The notes under the pieces: generated by a model
What the model was told of the DNA's origin: nothing
Seen by the model: the letters and a program-made list of their open reading frames with translations, nothing else
The model's database searches: none
Shown: piece after piece, positions 21,467 through 33,040 of the stretch
Layout of the letters: each line of letters starts with the position of its first letter
How positions within the stretch are numbered: the stretch's first letter is position 1
Assembly (NCBI GenBank): GCA_950295325.1
Contig: OX485807.1
Coordinates: forward strand, 3,166,501 to 3,226,500
Length of the DNA: 60,000 nt
Source of the DNA: Polytrichum commune
Taxonomy: Eukaryota; Streptophyta; Polytrichopsida; Polytrichales; Polytrichaceae
Direction: 5' to 3'
Program-made: the position numbers and the translations under genes

Positions 21467-21761
21467 ATGGCCTATTTAATATGGCACATCAATTCTAATA
21501 TTACACTATGATAAGGTTTTGTACATCAAAGAAGTGAAATAGTGTAAGAAATCATAGTGTTTTTTTTTGAAGAATTGAATAGACCCAAATTGGGTGAGGT
21601 CAAAATTATCATACATGGTTTGAAGAAGATAATAAATTGCGAGATGAACTTGATACATGTAACCACCTACATGATTTACTATCCACACTCTTTTCCCAAT
21701 CCACATAATTTTCATGGGGATGGGTTTAGGTACGTCCCTCACCCAAAATTTTGGGCGGTCA

Positions 21762-22123
21762 GTTCTCATGGGGTCTCAAGTCCTGGGTCCAAGTTTAGTT
21801 GAGGTCAATATGTTCAATCGCAACCGTTGAGAGTATGGAAGTCGGGACTTACCACTCACACGGGTCCCGAGTCCTAAGTCCTTAGTATGACATAAATGCC
21901 TACATGACAACACTTTTTGTTGGACTTAGGACTTAGGACCAAAAAGTTGGACCCAACTCGCAGCACAAGTCCCGAGATTTTTTGCATAAAATAATCAAGA
22001 TCTTACAAGATTTGATATAAACCATGTTTTAATGAGTTCTTGAGGCTCAAAAGTTGGAACTTTGCCTCCATGTTGGGACTTGTTCACATGAGTGGGACTT
22101 GGAACTTGAGACCCCATGTGAAC
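21762..22123. mobile_element. MITE, CAYGGGGTCTCAAG family, copy 1
   Basis: The left end GTTCTCATGGGGTCTCAAGT and the right end, on the opposite strand GTTCACATGGGGTCTCAAGT, match at 19 of 20 positions. Inside are several AAGTCC/GGACTTAGGACT motifs and CCCAACTCGCAGCACAAGTC. A second copy in the opposite orientation is at 53448-53783. Confidence 0.75.
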
Positions 22124-24429
22124 AACATGTTCAAACACTAGTGATAGCATGCGCCAAACACCAGCTCGGTGACTATATATAACATATTTCTTGGGGAAAA
22201 AGAAGGTGAGAGCAAATTATCGCATAATAGTGTACCTCTCAATCATCCAACATAAAAGCCTTGAGGTAGTGTGCAATCTACATGATGTTGACTTTGTATT
22301 AATTTTTTATAACATATATTTTTTTGTTCGATTACGACAATGACTTTTTGTAAGATGTAGCAATAAGCTTTCTAACTACTTACACCAAAAATACCTCCAA
22401 TTGCTTCTCATGCACATTCAACCATTGCAAAATAAATTATCAAACAATCGAGGACTTCCAGTTGAAAGAATTGTCTCTCTTGCGACGTACATGCAAGATG
22501 TGCCAGTGTATTCCCTTTGAACAACTTGACACTTCAAGCCAACCCAAAGACTACATGTAAGGGGTGGGAGTTTCTCCATGGCCGGAACCATCTCCAGGTC
22601 GCAAACAAAAAGCAATGCTCCTCCATGTATGCACTTGCCATTGTATCACTTGTAACTGGAAAACCAATAGTGAATGTTGTTTGAAATATGAAGAATGTTA
22701 TGAACCAATCAAAACACGATGTATTAGGATAAAGCATGGATTTATTATCATTCTTTCGAGAAAAACATATGTAGATTTTTTTTAAATAAAATTTAAAATA
22801 CAATGGCAAGGAAGATATGATGTGTTAGATGGTCTTATAAATATGATATAAACAACTTTTCCTATGTTAAAATAGCTTATGGCCTCTTCCCACCTGACTT
22901 TAGCTTAGCCCAAAAGTTCCTCCTAACAACATGACCTTCACACCATCAATGTTATCTAGCTCAGAGCCTAGTTGGCAAAGGACGTGGCATGGATTATAAA
23001 TGAAGGTTTTAAATCTCAAGCACCAACCCTCCCATTGGTACCTAGAGATGAGGCAAGAATGTAGGACTTTTAAAAGTGTCACCTCCAGCCCTTGTGATTG
23101 GTTGCTTTTAGTCTTAGCTTTGAGGGTGCGAGGAGCTTCATGAACAAAAACCGATGGTAAGATAGATGAGTGGTAAGGCACTTGGGAATGGAACAAAAAC
23201 TATCCAACAGGTCATCGCTCGGTAGATAAAACAATGAACATGTGTGAAAGCTACTTAACTAAAACCTACTTGAAAATCTTTGGAACAAGTTCTTATGAGT
23301 GCACCAAGATACATGGTTGGCTCCGCCATAATTGAGAGAACTTTACCCGGTTTTAGGAAAGACTTTAGTTATTTGGTAGAGCCATGTGGGAATGGGCCTT
23401 TGTTAAGTTAGACCTACAAAACTATTTTCTTTGACACAATTGTTGGTTGGAGTGTGGTGGCACTTTGCTTCTCACCTGGTAAGAGGCTACTATTTATTTT
23501 GTTTAGGGGGTCCCAAAATGGATTGTGTCAAGTAACTTGGACTTCCTCCAAATGACATAAGTGCTTTATCATGTCCACATCTACAAATATTAGATCTTAA
23601 ATCTAGGCTTCTGTTAAGCTTAGTCATCATGCTAACCTTGACACATGGCAGTTGGGCCAATTTCACCCTAGCCGTATCCAACCATTAAGGCCTAACCTCA
23701 ACTTCAACAAATAAAGTAAGGATATCTACTCGAAGTTTTCTAGTATGGGCTTGTTTCCACGACTAGTACCCTATGTTGGTCACAAATAAAAAGTACCGTC
23801 CCTCCACGTATAATAGATATTGTCTACATTTCAAAAAAAAAACTTGAGTCATATTGTAAATTCCAACTGATTGTGAGACCTAAAACTCGGGTTTACTTAG
23901 CGGATAACTTTGATGCATATAACTTTGATGAACTTAGCGGGCCCTTAGTATTGAGCAAGACAAATAGAATTGGTGACACTAATTTCAATATCTAGTGTAG
24001 TTGTTATCCATTTGGAAAGAAACCGCAAGGTCGTGAATATGATTTGTGATGTTCTATGACTGTGGGATCTTAATCGTGCCCATGACAACCAATAGATCAT
24101 TTCATGAAGGGAACTCCTCCCATTGCACCTAAGTGGTGCCACTTGCATAAACTCTAAGACGATGCTCTTAATGATTTAGGTGATGCCAAACCTAATAAAC
24201 AAGCTCTCACTATAAAATTCTCAAGGAATTTCCTATTCGAATGAAAATTAATATGACCCATTTATTACTTCATCCTCACTAATTACATATTCTGGTACAG
24301 TGCCATGTTAAGTTCTCAATTTGAGGTGTACTACTTCAAGCCATGTTGTTGTTTTATAAAAAAAAACTTTTTTATTCTTGTTAAGATTGTACCCTAGTGT
24401 AGATGTGCCTAAATCCAACATAACAATAA
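22124..24429. other. AT-rich DNA without a recognisable gene
   Basis: A solo left end of the GGGAATT MITE family lies near 22208-22260 (CAAATTATCGCATAATAGTG, CATCCAACATAAAAGCC). The frames of up to 98 codons show no family features. Confidence 0.45.
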
Positions 24430-24770
24430 CCTTGGCACATGTATTTGAATGGCATTTGGCTAGGTGTGGATCTAAGAATAGACATCAACACACATACATT
24501 TGAAGAAGAATTTTTTTTGGCTATGTGTTTTAGATGTACTAACCATTCTAGATTCAATTGTCAACATGATTTGGGAGAGACGTTTATGACTATCAAATGT
24601 ACACAAGAATCTTCAGTTAAATGATGAATAGGATATTCATATGAGCTCCAAAAGTAATGGGAAAAAATTGCTCTAGGCATGATTTGGCTTTGCTAATCAT
24701 CTCTCACTATGTGTGTGAGTTGCATATCCTATGAGAAGTGGATGTAGAGAGAAAAGTATCTAAAAAATAT
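24430..24770 (+). repeat. Dispersed repeat, AGAAGTTGGAGAA family, copy
   Basis: Shares AGGTGTGGATCTAA, TCATATGAGCTCCAAAAG, GGCTTTGCTAATCATCT and ATCCTATGAGAAGTGGATGT with 17120-17420 in the same order. Non-coding. Confidence 0.6.
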
Positions 24771-24946
24771 ATGTCTACCTTAGAGCTCGATTGATGTTCC
24801 TCTCTTGATTTCTCCTTGAATCTTTAACCACAATCACAACCCTAAATAGTTGGGTTGGATTTGGAGTCATAGTTATGCTTCTAGGATATCAAACCCCTTT
24901 CTTCAGAACTAGAACGAAAGAGGGTAATTGTAAATCAAGGAGCTAC

Positions 24947-24947
<1 letters not shown>

Positions 24948-24979
<32 letters not shown>
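24948..24979. repeat. (TA)n microsatellite
   Basis: About 15 TA units; a similar run lies at 33019-33040. Confidence 0.95.
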
Positions 24980-24982
<3 letters not shown>

Positions 24983-25150
24983 AGTGTGGTCCCCACTATT
25001 CATCATCGACTCACATCAACCGTTCTACAATCACTCAGTGGCAATTAGAGAGGGTGTTGTTTGACACTTGGTGCTACATGATAACCACTCTAAATAACAT
25101 AACATCATGATTTTAATGTCACACTAGATAGGCGTTTAGTGTAGTTAGTA
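24980..25150. repeat. Dispersed repeat, CTTGGTGC family, copy 2
   Basis: CCCCACTATTCATCATCGAC, CAATCACTCAGTGGCAATTA and GACACTTGGTGCTACATGAT follow the same order as the copies at 28200 and 50925. It ends about 40 bp before a GGGAATT MITE. Confidence 0.6.
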
Positions 25151-25190
25151 TGGATTTTAATATAGCTACAATACCATGGCAAGAGGGAAT

Positions 25191-25414
25191 TATCACATAT
25201 GAGGCTACCCCTCATACATCCAACACAAAATTCTTAATTAAATGCAATCTAAAGGTTACTAATTTTAGTTCATTTTCCAATAAATGGTAGCTTCAAAGGC
25301 ATTGCATTAGTCTAGTCCAATTAATTTGAGATGAATCAACCACAAACTTGTAGGGGGTCAAGTTTTTATCTTTGGATGGATGAGAGTTATGCTGGCATAC
25401 AACAATTCCCTCTC
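25191..25414. mobile_element. MITE, GAGGGAATTRTC family, copy 1
   Basis: The left end AGAGGGAATTATCACATATG and the right end, read on the other strand AGAGGGAATTGTTGTATGCC, form the terminal inverted repeat. Subterminal CATCCAACACAAAA (left) and GGATGGATGAGAG (right) are conserved in the copies at 29429 and 39383. The middle holds TAATTTGAGATGAATCAACC, which recurs elsewhere. Non-coding. Confidence 0.75.
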
Positions 25415-25622
25415 ACCTAGTAAAAAATCAATAAAACCCCACACAACTATAAATTGTTCTGTTTATATAGTTGATAAATGGAGTCGACATCAAAAACCTC
25501 CAATATGATGTTCATAATTTTATTTTAGGTCATAAATTTGGGGGGGAGGGTGGGGGGCGCACCATATGTATTTTGAGTTTAAATCGCAATGGCCAATCTA
25601 GGGGCACGTGTTATCTAGGGAC
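25415..25622. other. Short AT-rich spacer
   Basis: Nothing recognised; a G-rich run GGGGGGGAGGGTGGGGGG sits at about 25541-25557. Confidence 0.4.
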
Positions 25623-25625
25623 TAA

Positions 25626-26021
25626 GAGCATCTCCACCCTTGGGCATAATGGCAGGCTCTTGAAATGCGCTTTGAAGGGCTCCAAGCATGCACTAAATTT
25701 TTTTAGGGTGGCATTCCCCCACCATTACTTGCATATTGGCTCTTCAAGCCGAAAAATTGTCAGAAATATTCCATGTAATTCCCAATAGTGGCACCTGATT
25801 CCCAAAAGTGGCACGATTCACTGAATCGCAAGTGGATGAGGCCCCGGAATGTGGGCGCAGCAAGAGCAATGCTCACCTGCGAGGATAGTGAGTGGAGCCG
25901 GAAGTTTGAAGAGCCCTGGCAATCAAGGCCTCGGTGTTGGGGAGGGGTGGGGCAGGTTTTTCTCCAAGGCCGCGTTAAAGGGCTTGCCAAGTCCCTTTAA
26001 CGTGGCAGGGTGGAGATGCTC
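25626..26021. mobile_element. PIF/Harbinger (Tourist-like) MITE, 396 bp, GAGCATCTCC TIR, TAA duplication
   Basis: The ends are GAGCATCTCCACCCTTGG and, on the opposite strand, GAGCATCTCCACCCTGCC, identical over 14 bp. TAA flanks both sides (25623-25625 and 26022-26024). The GAGCATCTCC terminus is common among small plant DNA elements. The interior is GC-rich and carries frames of 70-105 codons, none of which resembles a known protein. Its TIR sequence is unrelated to that of the element at 20288, so it belongs to a different Harbinger subfamily. Confidence 0.88.
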
Positions 26022-26024
26022 TAA

Positions 26025-28195
26025 GAGGTGTAAGTCATCCTTTGTGTACTATATCTAGATCAAGTGGAGGTGCAAAGTGTCATTGGAAGTGAGTATTACC
26101 ATGTAGCTCTTAGGTTTACATTCATCCTTAAGAGTGAAGATGCAGTGTTAGAGTCAATATCTTTGACAACTATACTAGCCATGAGTATTTATTTGTAAAC
26201 TGTTAGTTGTAACTTGATCCCTAAAATCGTTAGTTAGATTATTGCTTCTTGCATACCTCTATTTCACCTTTGGACTTTATATCGAAGCTTCAATGAACGA
26301 AATGTATATGAAAACAAGGAAGGAGAATGCCCCCAAAATTTTGAATGGAAAATTATCATCATGGAAATGTGACGCTCCGCTCGGATGAAAATGTGACCAT
26401 CCACGTGAAAATAAGTAATTATTGATCTAGATAATAACCTCCGGCTTGCATACTATTTCAAAGCTCTTTATGTTGGACGAATGGGAGGCACATACACTCG
26501 TGCGCGATAATTGCCTCTCTCTCTCTCTAAAAGAACATGGAACCTATTCAATGAAGTGAGATGCTTCACCAAGTCAACCCAAACTCATACATAACTTAAC
26601 TTAATGGTGACGATCATTGATGATAAAACTTCCACATATTCATTCCATATGCAAAAACATAAAAAAATAAAAACTAAACTATTCCCATATATATAGATAG
26701 ATATATGCCCACCGTACCATCATGATGACCCATGGATGAAAGACTATATTAAACCAAGTGGCTTGTCCAAGTGTCTCATGCCAAGAATAGAAGCCTCCCT
26801 CCCATTGACCCAAAAGCCTTTTATAATAGTGAGGTTATATACAACCATGATCGATCCGGATGATCACCCAATTTAACTTATTGAGGTTGGAGTGTTTAGA
26901 CGTAGGGTGCCCATGCCTCGGAATGTGGGGCCGACCCCACACCGAGATTTTGTTTTTGTGTGGATTCATTGTCCCCAAAAATTGGGCGAGTGGCCACAAA
27001 AAGGTAGACTTTTTGGCCTCCACCCTTTTTCGGGCGGGCGGGGCACATGTATACACAATATTGTATATATGTGTGGTGCATTGTATTGCATTGTATATGT
27101 GTGTTTGTTTTCCTACACCTATGTTATGTTGATACTACCTAAGTTAGCTCCAAATTTCATAGCCTTAGCTTTTCTACAACTCCTATTTGGTGACATGTAA
27201 ACCTTTTGGTGGAGTTGTACTAACAAGTAGGCCAAAGTTCTTTTGGAATGGCAAGGGACAAGGTTGACACCCAATTGTTATAGAGAGCCTCACCTAGTGG
27301 GGGCCACCTTCCCTTTATACTAGAAAGGTTGAGAGCTCAAAGAAAAGAGCCTTTCTTACTTGTCGGAAGCCCTCTTGAGCACATTTGTTCACTCAAGGCC
27401 ACTTTACACTTCAATACAATCTTCCAACTTGAGAGCTTTAATGTTTTCTACCAGGCTTACATGGAGCCTTCATGGATTCCATGTGGAACGTATGTGGCGA
27501 GTTCTTCTAGTCATGGTCTTTTAAACAAATGCTTGGTCAATATTGTAAGCTACACTAATATCACCTTTATTATGGCCCAAATTGATTTCGACACACCACA
27601 ATAAATTTGGTTATTGTAGATTTTCTTTCCCCACACCATTTTTTAGCACAAAATATAAGGATTAAAAAAGGGACTTAGATTCACATAAAACATCATGGCA
27701 TGTCAAAAAAATTGTTTGTAAGACTTTGCCACCTCACTTATCAAATCATGCAGCCCATAATATGACACATTCCAAGAAGAGGACATAAAGCCCTAAAGTT
27801 TCATAAAATCCAAGTCAAAATTAATTGCAGTCGACCCTAATTTCCCAACTCACACATAAAATATAGTGGACCATGGTGTTTTGTACCCACCCTAACTTTC
27901 AATAATAGGCAATAGCAGTGTACCTTGTGGATGCCACTTAGGAATGCCAAGAGTTCAACCTCTCATTTATGGACTTGCAAACACTCGTTGGCTTGTCATG
28001 AATTCTACTTTGTTTAGTGTTAGTCCTTCTTAATAGCTCATTTTGAGCATGGACCACCTATTATCACACTTGGTCAAACTATTGAGAGCTTGAGGATTGC
28101 TCAAGATCTCAATGATTTGAGCTCTTTGATAAATTTTTGTTAACTACACCTTTCAAACACGTGTTTGGAGATGATCACAATAAACCTCTAAATAA
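26025..28195. other. AT-rich DNA without a recognisable gene
   Basis: A right-end-like fragment of the GGGAATT MITE family lies at about 26470-26528 (ATGTTGGACGAATGGGAGG, GCGATAATTGCC then a CT microsatellite). The frames of 60-102 codons around 26835-27604 have no recognisable features. Confidence 0.45.
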
Positions 28196-28199
28196 TACA

Positions 28200-28385
28200 A
28201 CCTACACTATTCATCACCATCAACCCACATAAGCAATCTTGCAATCATCAGGTGGCACCTGAGGAGGTGCTACATCTAAGCTTGGTGCTAGATGACAAGT
28301 CACAAAGACCACACCCTAATTAATATGACACACTAATTATAACTTGACACTCAAACATCATTTAGTGCAAACCATTCCCCACGGT
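28200..28385. repeat. Dispersed repeat, CTTGGTGC family, copy 3
   Basis: CTACACTATTCATCACCATC, AAGCTTGGTGCTAGATGACA and AGTCACAAAGACCACACCCT align with the copies near 24985 and 50925. Confidence 0.6.
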
Positions 28386-28769
28386 TGTTGCATATAACAA
28401 CGTCTTATTTGGAACTTGGTTTTGAAGTATGAACCAATCAATGCATGCCACCTAGGAGCTCTTAATAAGAGCAAAGGCTTTCTCTCCTAGAAACTTTGAG
28501 CTTACAACTAGGCTTCACATGGAAGGGGCTTTCATTACAAAAGGCTTAGTTATGATGTGTGGCCCCTTCCTTGTTGTTATAAAGGAGGAGTGGGGCAAGG
28601 GAGGAGTGTTGCTATTGGTTGCTTTCAATTTTGACGGAGGACCATTTACTAGAAAGTGAGCCTTTTTAGAAGGAAGACCGTTTGGAATTCGACAAGCCTA
28701 TTCTTGTGTACACGCGAAAGGGGGGGGGCACGTGGATTATGGGATGCCTTGGGAGATCGAACCCCTATT

Positions 28770-29110
28770 TAAGGGTAAGTACGTGGGTGTTATTCAGTTC
28801 GGTTTTCATGTTCTCCAACTTTGACCGATTAGTTTCACACAACAAAAATTCTAAGTGTTGTATCACCAAATCCACAAATGAAGCATGAGCATATGATCAG
28901 ACTTTTTCTCATGTAGTTGTGGCTATCATAAGTGCATGTTTGTTGATTCCTTGATTAAATATATGGGTCCTCTCAATTGTGTTCATTGTTGAGCGTGAAG
29001 TAGTTAATACAATTTGAAAACGTAGTCTAATCTCTTTTAATCATGTGCTTTTATGGTGTTTGTTGTTTGATCCTCGCATGACCACACACCAATTTAATGT
29101 ATAGGTGTAT
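28770..29110 (-). repeat. Dispersed repeat, AGAAGTTGGAGAA family, minus-strand copy
   Basis: GTTTTCATGTTCTCCAACTT, GGGTCCTCTCAATTGTGTTC and GTAGTCTAATCTCTTTTAAT followed by TTTGATCCTCGCATGACCAC parallel the copy at 52330-52660. The 68-codon frame beginning at 28682 runs into this repeat and is not a separate gene. Confidence 0.65.
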
Positions 29111-29157
29111 GATTAGGAAAAGCAATTGAATAGCATTGGCATGCCTTTGGTTATACA

Positions 29158-29350
29158 TGGGCCAATTGAGATTGAGAAATATCCAGTTCAAGGTCAAGAC
29201 TTTAGGCAAATCACCCACCATTTTAGAGGAATATATAGAATACATCGTAGATTAAGTAAAGGAAAACCAAAAAGGATGAACATGTAACCGAATGGACTCA
29301 TAAACACTTGGATCTTGAATGGTTTTGCCCAAAATCTCCCCATAAAATGT
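29158..29350 (+). repeat. ACCGGTTGA-family repeat, copy 4 (short, diverged)
   Basis: GTCAAGACTTTAGG, CCATTTTAGAGGAATATATA, GTAACCGAATGGACTCATAA and TGCCCAAAATCTCCCC are in the same order as in the copy at 7.43-7.67 kb. Confidence 0.65.
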
Positions 29351-29428
29351 CGCGAGGGCACCCGTGTTAGCACTTAGGGGTTATGGTATAAATTCCACCT
29401 TTGTATGGGTTTATGGCTAATTATTGTA

Positions 29429-29670
29429 GAGAGGTAATTATCGCATACAAGTGTATCTCCATGTACCTCTCCTTTATCCAACATAAAAGCTCTGGACTAT
29501 TATGCACCAGGGAGGATTTTATTCCTAGTCAATACGACACTGAAATTAGCTTTTGAAGACTATGAATTAGTTCAGACCAAGTCACTTGAAATGGATCGGC
29601 TATAAACATACAAGGGTTTGGTTTTTTTGTTGAATGGATGAGAGGTATAGTTGTATGTGATGATTCCCTC
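29429..29670. mobile_element. MITE, GAGGGAATTRTC family, copy 2
   Basis: The left end GAGAGGTAATTATCGCATAC and the right end, on the other strand GAGGGAATCATCACATACAA, pair as imperfect TIRs. CTTTATCCAACATAAAAGC and TTGAATGGATGAGAGG are the subterminal motifs shared with copies 1 and 3. More diverged than those, so probably older. Confidence 0.7.
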
Positions 29671-32600
29671 ACTCCCTAACTACCATATCTAAATTCACTA
29701 CACAGCTTATGGTATCTTGTGCCACTTACTATTCAATGTGATGCAATGCTATAATATTTTGCTAAAAATGCAAGTTTTTACCAAGTAAAATCATTTATAT
29801 TGTATATTGTTCATACAACCTATGTAAATTTTGCTGGTTAAAAAAATAAAATCTATGATGAGAGGTTATAACATTGCATAATTCCAAATAATAAATGACT
29901 CTAAATACCATAAACGACGTAGAATTTTGGGGTATTTGATGCTATGTACGGACTTGGGATTTGCAATGTTTACATATAATCATCTTGGGTGTGAAATATA
30001 AACAAAAATGAGGATGCCAATTGGTGACCTGCTAGAATGATTGTTTGAGGGGAGAAGGTCCGTTCTTCCTTGGGTCTTGATTTTGAATGCATTACATTTT
30101 TGAATGTAGGATAATGACTATGGTAAGGTATGTTGAGTTGGGTGTATTGACTTTCATAGCATGTATAACCTCACTCCATACCAAATGTATCACTAATAAT
30201 ACCAATAGTAATGAAAATAAACATTGGCTCTAGGGTAGAGCGAGCATAATGGAAGGGCCTCTTTAGCCTCGGGTGGGCTACTTCCTCCTCTCGGGGGTGG
30301 ACTAATTCATCACTATACATACCGTGTGCAACAACCCTTTCATTTTACTTTCTATTGTTTTTGTTTAGAAGCTCTCGCTCTTGGCTCTCTTTTTCCCTCT
30401 CTCAAGTTTCTTGCTTTGGGTTTCCTTGCATTAGGCTACTAGGTATTATTTTGATGTAGGCTAATACCGTAGTACCTTTACCACTTCAACACTAATTAAA
30501 CAATTTTTAGGGAAAAATGAAATCTTGAAAATTGTCTTTCTAAATTCTTAAAAACTAAAATTGAAAAAACCATTTTCCCTTGAAATCAGGGATTGTCGAA
30601 TCCAAAAATATGTATATTATAAAATTTTAAACCTATAAATAGACAAAGTGGCAAAGGTACTACAATACTCTCTTGCTTCCTATTTTGGTTCTCTAGTTTC
30701 CTTGTCATTCTTATTCTCTTTTTCTTTTTCTGTTTCTTTTCTTTTTAAATTTATTTTTTGGGCACGAATGGAAATATCAATTGTAAGAAAGGAACCAAAA
30801 CACAACCACCTCAAGAGAACCAGTGCAACCCGAGGGGAAATCAAGAAACAATGTTCATTTGAGGTTTAACCTTCCATGTGACAGCTAAGTTGCTCTGGGT
30901 AACAATAACACCTTTGGCCATTCTTATTCTTGACACTCTTCATTATTTTGCTCTCTGATCTATCATTTTTCCTGCTTTAGGTTTTTTGTTCTCTACTTTC
31001 TTGCTTCTTTTGATTTTCTTGCTCTTAATTATCTTGAGATTAGCAAAGAAGGGACAAGGAGGGCCTATACACCAACTTGCAACCCACCCAATGAACACAT
31101 TTGCATATAATTGTTACCGGATGAGCTTACAAAGACGTTGGAATTCCCAACCTTAGTTATGGAATCAACTCAACTAGGACATATAAATTTTCAGAGTATA
31201 AGGGACATAACATTACACAACTTCTTTGTTGTGTTCTGTGGGACCATATATCACATGAGCATAATTCTCCTTTAATCCTTGGATTTCTCATTTATGGGGA
31301 GGACTCAAGTTGTGTACTATGAAGTTTTTGATACACAATCATACATTATCATATTTTTCAATAGCAATCTCTTCCTTTTTTGGAAACATACCATCATATA
31401 GTTTCTTAGTAATGTTATGAATATCTATTGGTTTTATTCAACTGACACGGGTACCATCCTTGATTGGGGCACACCACTCATATATCTATGTACATGTAAT
31501 TTTTGGCTACACCTTTATGATGTGGCTCATTCACTGGAAGGTGAAAGGGCTTCAACAAAATCTCTACTAAATTTGAAGCCATGTTTCTAATATGCAAAAT
31601 GCTTTTAGATTACACAAAACCTAGAGTTGACTAAATTGAATATACGGAGTATTAAATATCGTGGAAAAATGTATTATGTGAATTACTTTTCATATCCCTA
31701 TAGTGTGGCCCACAATATACACCATCATGCATGAAAATAAACGTGTTACAATAGAATCTTTAATCACTCACTCTGCTCTCATTCTTTGGAAATTCTTTTA
31801 CATCTAAAAGTAGGCAAGGGATTAGTTGAAAGCAATTGAGAATTTGAATCCAAAAAAAATAAACTCACTTCCTAAGTTCAATAGTCAAGGGAGAAAACAT
31901 AAAAAATTGACATGAATGTGTTTCTTGAAGATATATGCAACTAATCTTCTAAGTGGTCATCACAATCAAATAAAAGTTAGTAGGCGATCTTGGTGTCTTT
32001 GAAAAGAGTACAAGAAGCTCTACAAAACAAATTATTTGTTTGTGGAAATGAACAAGATTTACAAAAAGATACCATAATTTGTTTCTTTGACTTTGATGTC
32101 ATATAATGTGGAGTGGTAAATAGTGTCAACCAAATACTACTGTCAAGTAATCAAACCATTTAAGAATATAGTTTTGATATTTAGAATGTACCAATACATT
32201 CTAACCTCCTACACACAAAGACATGAAAATTTCACCCAAATAATTATCAAAAGTTTGAACAGTTTCAAAATCGGTTTTTTTCATTTCCATTGAAACAGTC
32301 AAAGAAGGATGGTAATCATTCAAGCACACAAGGACTGCAATTCATGAACCTTACAAGCAAAGGGAGGTCTTTTTGCACTAAAGCTGTGAATGGATCCTAC
32401 GCATTTTTGTCCATTTGACTCTATACATACATAAATATGTCACTATTGCGTGTTAGCATTTCATTGTGATTATGCAATTCTATTATATTGTATGTTTTAT
32501 GATGTGATTGTTTGCATAGTTGTAACACAAGTAAGTAGTATGCATTATGTAGAATAATACGATTTTGTTTTGTCACAATAATACCTTAACTTTAAATTCT

Positions 32601-32770
32601 TGTTTGTTTGCATAGTCGTAAACGCCAATGCACACTCGTAACACAATTTGGGTGTAGTTGTTGGATTGGATCCTTGATGACTTGTAGTTATGGTCTTGTT
32701 AATAGGGTGACTTTTGATAGGCCATCCATTTTATGGAAGTGTCCCCATTATGCACAGAGAGACACACAGA
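29671..32770. other. Long AT-rich stretch without a recognisable gene
   Basis: No TIR pair, transposase motif or long frame was recognised. The 73-codon frame at 30648-30869 is Phe/Ser-rich from a T-rich tract. A solo fragment with GGGATTTGCAATGTTTAC near 29956 resembles an end of the GGATTC MITE family. Confidence 0.45.
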
Positions 32771-33040
32771 GAGAGAGAGAGAGAGAGAGAGCACCAATCT
32801 TTAATGTTGGCGTGTACGAGGGACGCTTCACCCAAATGAGTTTATTGAACATGGCTATGAGACAAGTGTTACTGCCTCATATTAGAGGTGGTTCCTATTG
32901 GTTAAGTGTATGCTATTACATGTAATTGTTACATATTCTTCTATACATACCATCGGTAATTACCATTTGTAATTTATTTATCATTGGTGTCACACACATA
33001 TCATTTTGCGTATTTTGATATATATATATATATATATATA
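32771..33040. repeat. (GA)n at 32765-32792 and (TA)n at 33019-33040
   Basis: Two simple repeats separated by AT-rich sequence; the 105-codon frame at 32608-32925 runs through the GA tract and has no domain. Confidence 0.85.
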
